From Virgibacillus sp. SK37 (lineage in GTDB: Bacteria > Bacillota > Bacilli > Bacillales > Amphibacillaceae), in assembly GCF_000725285.1 (NCBI RefSeq), contig NZ_CP007161.1:1411911-1475910 (forward strand): a DNA stretch of 64,000 nt, given 5' to 3'. The notes below the pieces were generated by a model that was not told the origin of the DNA, made no database searches, and worked only from the letters and a program-made list of their open reading frames with translations. Made by a program: the position numbers and the translations under genes. This document shows positions 61,125 to 64,000 of this stretch, one piece after another (within the stretch, counting starts at the first letter, position 1; every line of letters begins with the position of its first letter).

Positions 61125-61541
61125 ATGTTCAAACGGATAGTTTTAGCTGCCGATGGCTCGGAAAATTCTATTCGCTCTGCAAATTATGCAGTTGAATTAG
61201 CGAACAAATTTTCAGGTATCATTCAGGTGATTTATGTGGTAGACGGTCAAACCTCAAAAGAGGATGTATTGCACAGCAATAGCAAGTTTGAAATTGAGCA
61301 AAAAAGGAAAGAGAAGATTTATAAGGTAGAATACTTACTCAAGCAGTCTGGAGTAGAATACGAGGTTCATATTCTTCACGGTGATCCAGGTCCTACCATT
61401 ATTAAGTTTACTCAAGAACAGGACGTGGATTGCGTCGTAATTGGAAGCAGAGGTCTTAATAAATTACAGACAATGATCCTTGGCAGTGTTAGTCATAAAG
61501 TAGCTAAACGTGTCACCTGTCCTGTACTAATTGTAAAATAG
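61125..61541 (+). CDS. Universal stress protein (UspA family)
   Basis: A 138-aa cytoplasmic protein. FKRIVLAADGSENSIRSANYA and the ATP-binding GSRGLNKLQTMILGSVSHKV (G-2x-G-9x-G) are present, so this is the nucleotide-binding type. It lies 28 bp after the SulP gene and may regulate it. ATG 61125 is chosen, with GAGGTGA 5 nt upstream, over the GTG in that site. A terminator (AAAACCAGGTTC/GAACCTGGTTTT) follows. Confidence 0.9.
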   Translation: MFKRIVLAADGSENSIRSANYAVELANKFSGIIQVIYVVDGQTSKEDVLHSNSKFEIEQKRKEKIYKVEYLLKQSGVEYEVHILHGDPGPTIIKFTQEQDVDCVVIGSRGLNKLQTMILGSVSHKVAKRVTCPVLIVK

Positions 61542-61561
61542 AATACGTAATATGTATTTAC

Positions 61562-61600
61562 AAAAACCAGGTTCGCATGAAGAACCTGGTTTTATTTTTG
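61562..61600 (+). terminator. Terminator of the SulP-Usp operon
   Basis: AAAACCAGGTTC and GAACCTGGTTTT pair around GCATGAA, with a T-rich tail. It may also act on the convergent minus-strand gene. Confidence 0.88.
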
Positions 61601-61668
61601 AAGCTTAAACAGTAGTAGAAGAGTATAATCACTAGCTGTTATTTGTTTAAAAATTGTTTATTTCAACT

Positions 61669-62274
61669 TTATTTAGCAATACTAATTGCCCGCCTTCCAA
61701 GAGAAGACCAGTTTTCTTCAAAGTTAATTCGATCATACGCTTCTTGCTTACCTGTGTCTGGGTCATTAACGAACACATACTTTTCGTTAAATCCGACCAT
61801 GGTTACGGCGTGCTCATATCGGTACCAATCTATTTTATGGCCATTTTTATCATACCAAGATTTGCTATGGAAGGTTTTTTGCTGCTTAAGTGTAGTCCAA
61901 GCCATAACTGGTTGGCCTTCTTTTAGATAATTGATCAAGGTCTTAAATGGCTTTCCAGTTAAATTCATTCCTTTTCCGGGGAGGAAATTTTCTACTACAT
62001 CTAGGATTGGCTTTTCAAATACCCCAAAACTAGAGTCTTCGGAATAAGGGTCTCCTACAAATTCTTCATTTGGGTTAGCCCCATACCAATTCCCATCCAC
62101 CAGATGAACTTTTTCACCTTTCTTTAGTGTATTTGCGACCATGAATTTATCTACCTTGACATCAGCCCAACGCAATAACATGGAAAGCGCAGTTGCTTCA
62201 CATCCTGTTGGCAAATCCGGATACTGATAATCAATAGGTACGCTGGAAATTATACTATTCTCTTGTTTACTCAT
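61669..62274 (-). CDS. C39-like (papain-fold) peptidase-type protein
   Basis: A 201-aa protein of the Peptidase_C39_2 group. Motifs are PTGCEATALSMLL with Cys25, EHAVTMVGF with His, and VFVNDPDTG with the Asp-Pro. No signal peptide or membrane helix is visible, so it appears cytoplasmic, whereas many C39-like proteins are secreted; alternatively a non-classical export. ATG 62274 follows GGGGGAAG; the ATG at 62298 would include that site. The target is unknown. Confidence 0.78.
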   Translation of the reverse strand: MSKQENSIISSVPIDYQYPDLPTGCEATALSMLLRWADVKVDKFMVANTLKKGEKVHLVDGNWYGANPNEEFVGDPYSEDSSFGVFEKPILDVVENFLPGKGMNLTGKPFKTLINYLKEGQPVMAWTTLKQQKTFHSKSWYDKNGHKIDWYRYEHAVTMVGFNEKYVFVNDPDTGKQEAYDRINFEENWSSLGRRAISIAK

Positions 62275-62352
62275 TTCATCTTCCCCCAATTTGATCATAC
62301 TTTCAGGTTATCTCAATAATCACTTTTTGGAAAGTAAATGATAAGTAACAAG

Positions 62353-62742
62353 TTAGCTTTCTAATATGTCTTTTATTATTTCAAGATGGAAGGCAGCCCA
62401 CGCCTTCTCTTTAAAGTGAAATAGAACACTGAGGGTAAGTAAAATCATATATACTGAAGCAAAACTTACCCATAGAAGATTTCCGTTTCCAAATAATATT
62501 TCTTCCACTTTTCCAGAAAAGAGAAACAAAAGCCAAGGAATAGCGGATACGAAAATAGGGATTATGCCAGTTCCATTCTGTTCTTTTATCATGCGATAGT
62601 AAATGAGTTGAAGTGTCTCTCGGTCAAGACTTTCATAATAAGCCTTAATTTCTGCGGTTTCTGAAATGTCTTTATGTGTTTTACTATTTTTGTTCTTTAA
62701 TTGCAAATAAATTTTATGAGCATCGCCTCGAAAAGAAAACAA
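62353..62742 (-). CDS. Membrane protein, two segments, unknown function
   Basis: A 129-aa protein with a charged N-terminal half (residues 1-55, including KNKNSKTHKDISETAEIKAYYESLDRETL) and two membrane helices (about 58-77 and 85-107), ending in an amphipathic tail. No family is recognised. TTG start at 62742 follows GGGGGAATT at 10 nt. It lies about 80 bp upstream of the C39-like gene in the same direction, possibly co-transcribed. Confidence 0.65.
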   Translation of the reverse strand: MFSFRGDAHKIYLQLKNKNSKTHKDISETAEIKAYYESLDRETLQLIYYRMIKEQNGTGIIPIFVSAIPWLLFLFSGKVEEILFGNGNLLWVSFASVYMILLTLSVLFHFKEKAWAAFHLEIIKDILES

Positions 62743-62884
62743 TGATTGAATTCCCCCTTATTTCCAATGCTGAAATTTCTTTGTTATTGAAAATTATTCT
62801 TGTTTAGTGTTAACTGAAGATGAAAAGTCATACAAGCTAACTCTCTTTACCATTTCATGGTGCAATATTGGAAGGTGGAATAAA

Positions 62885-63382
62885 ATGAAAATTATCGTAA
62901 CTGGAGATACACATATATCCGGAAAACCAGTCCAGCTGCCACTAAGTTTAATAAATGCTTGCAAATCAGCCGATCTTATTATTCACACTGGTGACTGGAA
63001 ATCAATGGAAGTTTATCATCTGCTTCGTCAGTATGCAGAGGTTAAAGGGGTTTATGGCAATATTGATTCACATGACATAACTTCAAACTTTCCTGACAAA
63101 CAACTAATAGAAGTAAATGGATTTCAAATAGGGATTGTACATGGACATGGGGAAAAAAAGACGACTGAGCAAAGAGCATTACAAGCATTTACAGAAGAAA
63201 GCCCGGATGCTATTATTTTTGGCCATTCACATATTCCCTTAATCCGCTATTTTAAAAAGACTTTATTAATGAACCCAGGGTCTCCTACGTCTAAGCGTAC
63301 TCTGCCTTATTTTTCATATGGGGTTCTGGAAATAGATAAAAATATCCACGCGGAAATCCACTTTTTTAGCAAAGAAGAGTAG
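62885..63382 (+). CDS. Metallophosphoesterase, YfcE/MJ0936 type
   Basis: A 165-aa calcineurin-like phosphoesterase. Metal motifs in order: GDTHISG, HTGDWKS, GNIDSHD, HGHGEKK and GHSHIP. Small YfcE-type enzymes hydrolyse phosphodiesters or cyclic nucleotides; the physiological substrate is unknown. ATG 62885 follows GGAAGGTGG, preferred over the longer frame from 62807. Confidence 0.9.
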   Translation: MKIIVTGDTHISGKPVQLPLSLINACKSADLIIHTGDWKSMEVYHLLRQYAEVKGVYGNIDSHDITSNFPDKQLIEVNGFQIGIVHGHGEKKTTEQRALQAFTEESPDAIIFGHSHIPLIRYFKKTLLMNPGSPTSKRTLPYFSYGVLEIDKNIHAEIHFFSKEE

Positions 63383-63474
63383 TTAATTAAATGAAAAAGT
63401 GAGTTAACCTTAAAATAAAAGGAACAATTAGTTTTTTTATAAAAATATTATATATGAATAGGGGAAGATGAAAA

Positions 63475-63912
63475 TTGGAAATAATTATGAATTCTTTGGA
63501 AAGCGATGCTAAAGTAGTTATTGGAGAAAGAAACAATCATATGTCAATAGATGAGAACATGTATGAAATTATTGATCAGTCAGGAGCATTGATAAATAGT
63601 GGCGTTATTGTATTAAACAATGTACCGGTGTTTCATGAGGCGAGAGAGAAGTTTGAGCAGAGGTTTCTTAATAGACCGAAAAGGATTGAAACGGTGGATG
63701 GTTTTGTTGCGATTAGGGTTATGAAACCGCTCGAAGGAGATACTTATACGATTCTAACTCAATGGGATTCGGAAAATTCCTTTAGGGGCTGGCAACAATC
63801 AAAAGCATACCAACTTGCTCATAAAAATAGGGGGACAAAACAAGGCATTGATCAGCAAGAAAATGTCCTGAAAGGAAAAACAAACTACCATGTTTATCAA
63901 GTTGGCAGCTAA
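63475..63912 (+). CDS. Heme-degrading monooxygenase, HmoB-like
   Basis: A 145-aa protein of the antibiotic-biosynthesis-monooxygenase fold with an N-terminal extension, resembling B. subtilis HmoB: NNVPVFHEAREKFEQRFLNR, VDGFVAIRVMKPLEGDTYTILTQWDSENSF and a C-terminal QLAHKNRG. HmoB-type enzymes degrade heme in the cytoplasm. It is separate from the Fur-controlled operon at 6.9-10.5 kb, suggesting constitutive or differently controlled turnover. TTG start at 63475 with GGGGAAG 7 nt upstream. Confidence 0.85.
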   Translation: MEIIMNSLESDAKVVIGERNNHMSIDENMYEIIDQSGALINSGVIVLNNVPVFHEAREKFEQRFLNRPKRIETVDGFVAIRVMKPLEGDTYTILTQWDSENSFRGWQQSKAYQLAHKNRGTKQGIDQQENVLKGKTNYHVYQVGS

Positions 63913-63970
63913 CCTTTTTTGTTCCTATCTGTTACCATGCTTCTGATTAAGTAATCCTTTATTTAAGAAG

Positions 63971-64000
63971 AAGTGAAGATGAATATCTTCACTTCACTTT
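63971..64000 (+). terminator. Terminator after the HmoB-like gene
   Basis: AAGTGAAGAT (63971-63980) pairs with ATCTTCACTT (63985-63994) around GAAT, and a T-rich end begins at the window border. Confidence 0.7.

Overview
The window looks like a chromosome segment of a low-G+C, endospore-forming Bacillaceae bacterium, most like the Oceanobacillus/Virgibacillus/Bacillus group. This is inferred from AT-rich DNA, strong AGGAGG-type ribosome sites, frequent TTG/GTG starts, the spore genes splA-splB, a gamma-type SASP-like gene and a Bacillus megaterium-type gas-vesicle cluster. I saw no rRNA, tRNA, CRISPR array or insertion sequence.

Layout. 0-5 kb: endonuclease IV, a split chromate transporter (two half-size ChrA proteins), a frameshifted copper-storage-like gene, and a TetR/MFS pair with an operator over the promoter. 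5-6 kb: two small membrane proteins and a type I toxin-antitoxin locus. 6.9-10.5 kb: an iron/heme operon (binding lipoprotein, permease, ATPase, ankyrin protein, IsdG-like monooxygenase) behind two Fur boxes. 10.6-19.5 kb: mixed metabolism and transport (SMC-like ATPase, HbpS-like protein, FdhA-type dehydrogenase, DAACS symporter, S41 peptidase, small membrane proteins, EamA transporter, GNAT). 19.7-23.7 kb: a translationally coupled three-gene operon (PlsY-like acyltransferase, GNAT-aminotransferase fusion, LtaS-like synthase) that looks like an uncharacterised envelope-lipid or polymer pathway. 23.9-26 kb: arsenic operon arsR-arsB-arsC. 26-29 kb: S51 peptidase, CorA, epimerase. 29.2-33 kb: FMN riboswitch and ribD-ribE-ribBA-ribH. 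33-46 kb: metal and redox genes (ZIP transporter, BdbC/BdbD, CadC-like repressor and a Cys-rich CadA, DAACS symporter, a BNR-type lipoprotein, a two-component system and CopB). 46.4-50.5 kb: prfC with an unusual leader, a second type I toxin locus, GNAT and splA-splB. 50.8-57.4 kb: a 13-gene gas-vesicle operon in the order P-Q-A/B-R(O)-N-F-G-L-S-K-J-T-U. 57.4-64 kb: T4 endonuclease V-like protein, DUF4396 protein, SASP-like protein, an excisionase-type HTH protein, a SulP/Usp pair, a C39-like protein, a phosphodiesterase and an HmoB-like monooxygenase.

Themes. Metals and metalloids recur (Cr, Cu, Fe/heme, As, Zn/Cd/Pb, Mg), and most systems sit beside a recognisable regulator or operator. The least explained parts are the plsY-like/aminotransferase/ltaS operon, the two type I toxin loci with shared architecture, the prfC leader with an AUG-UAA start-stop and a sequestered ribosome site, the hexapeptide tail of GvpQ and the 40-bp tandem repeats near 39.3 kb.
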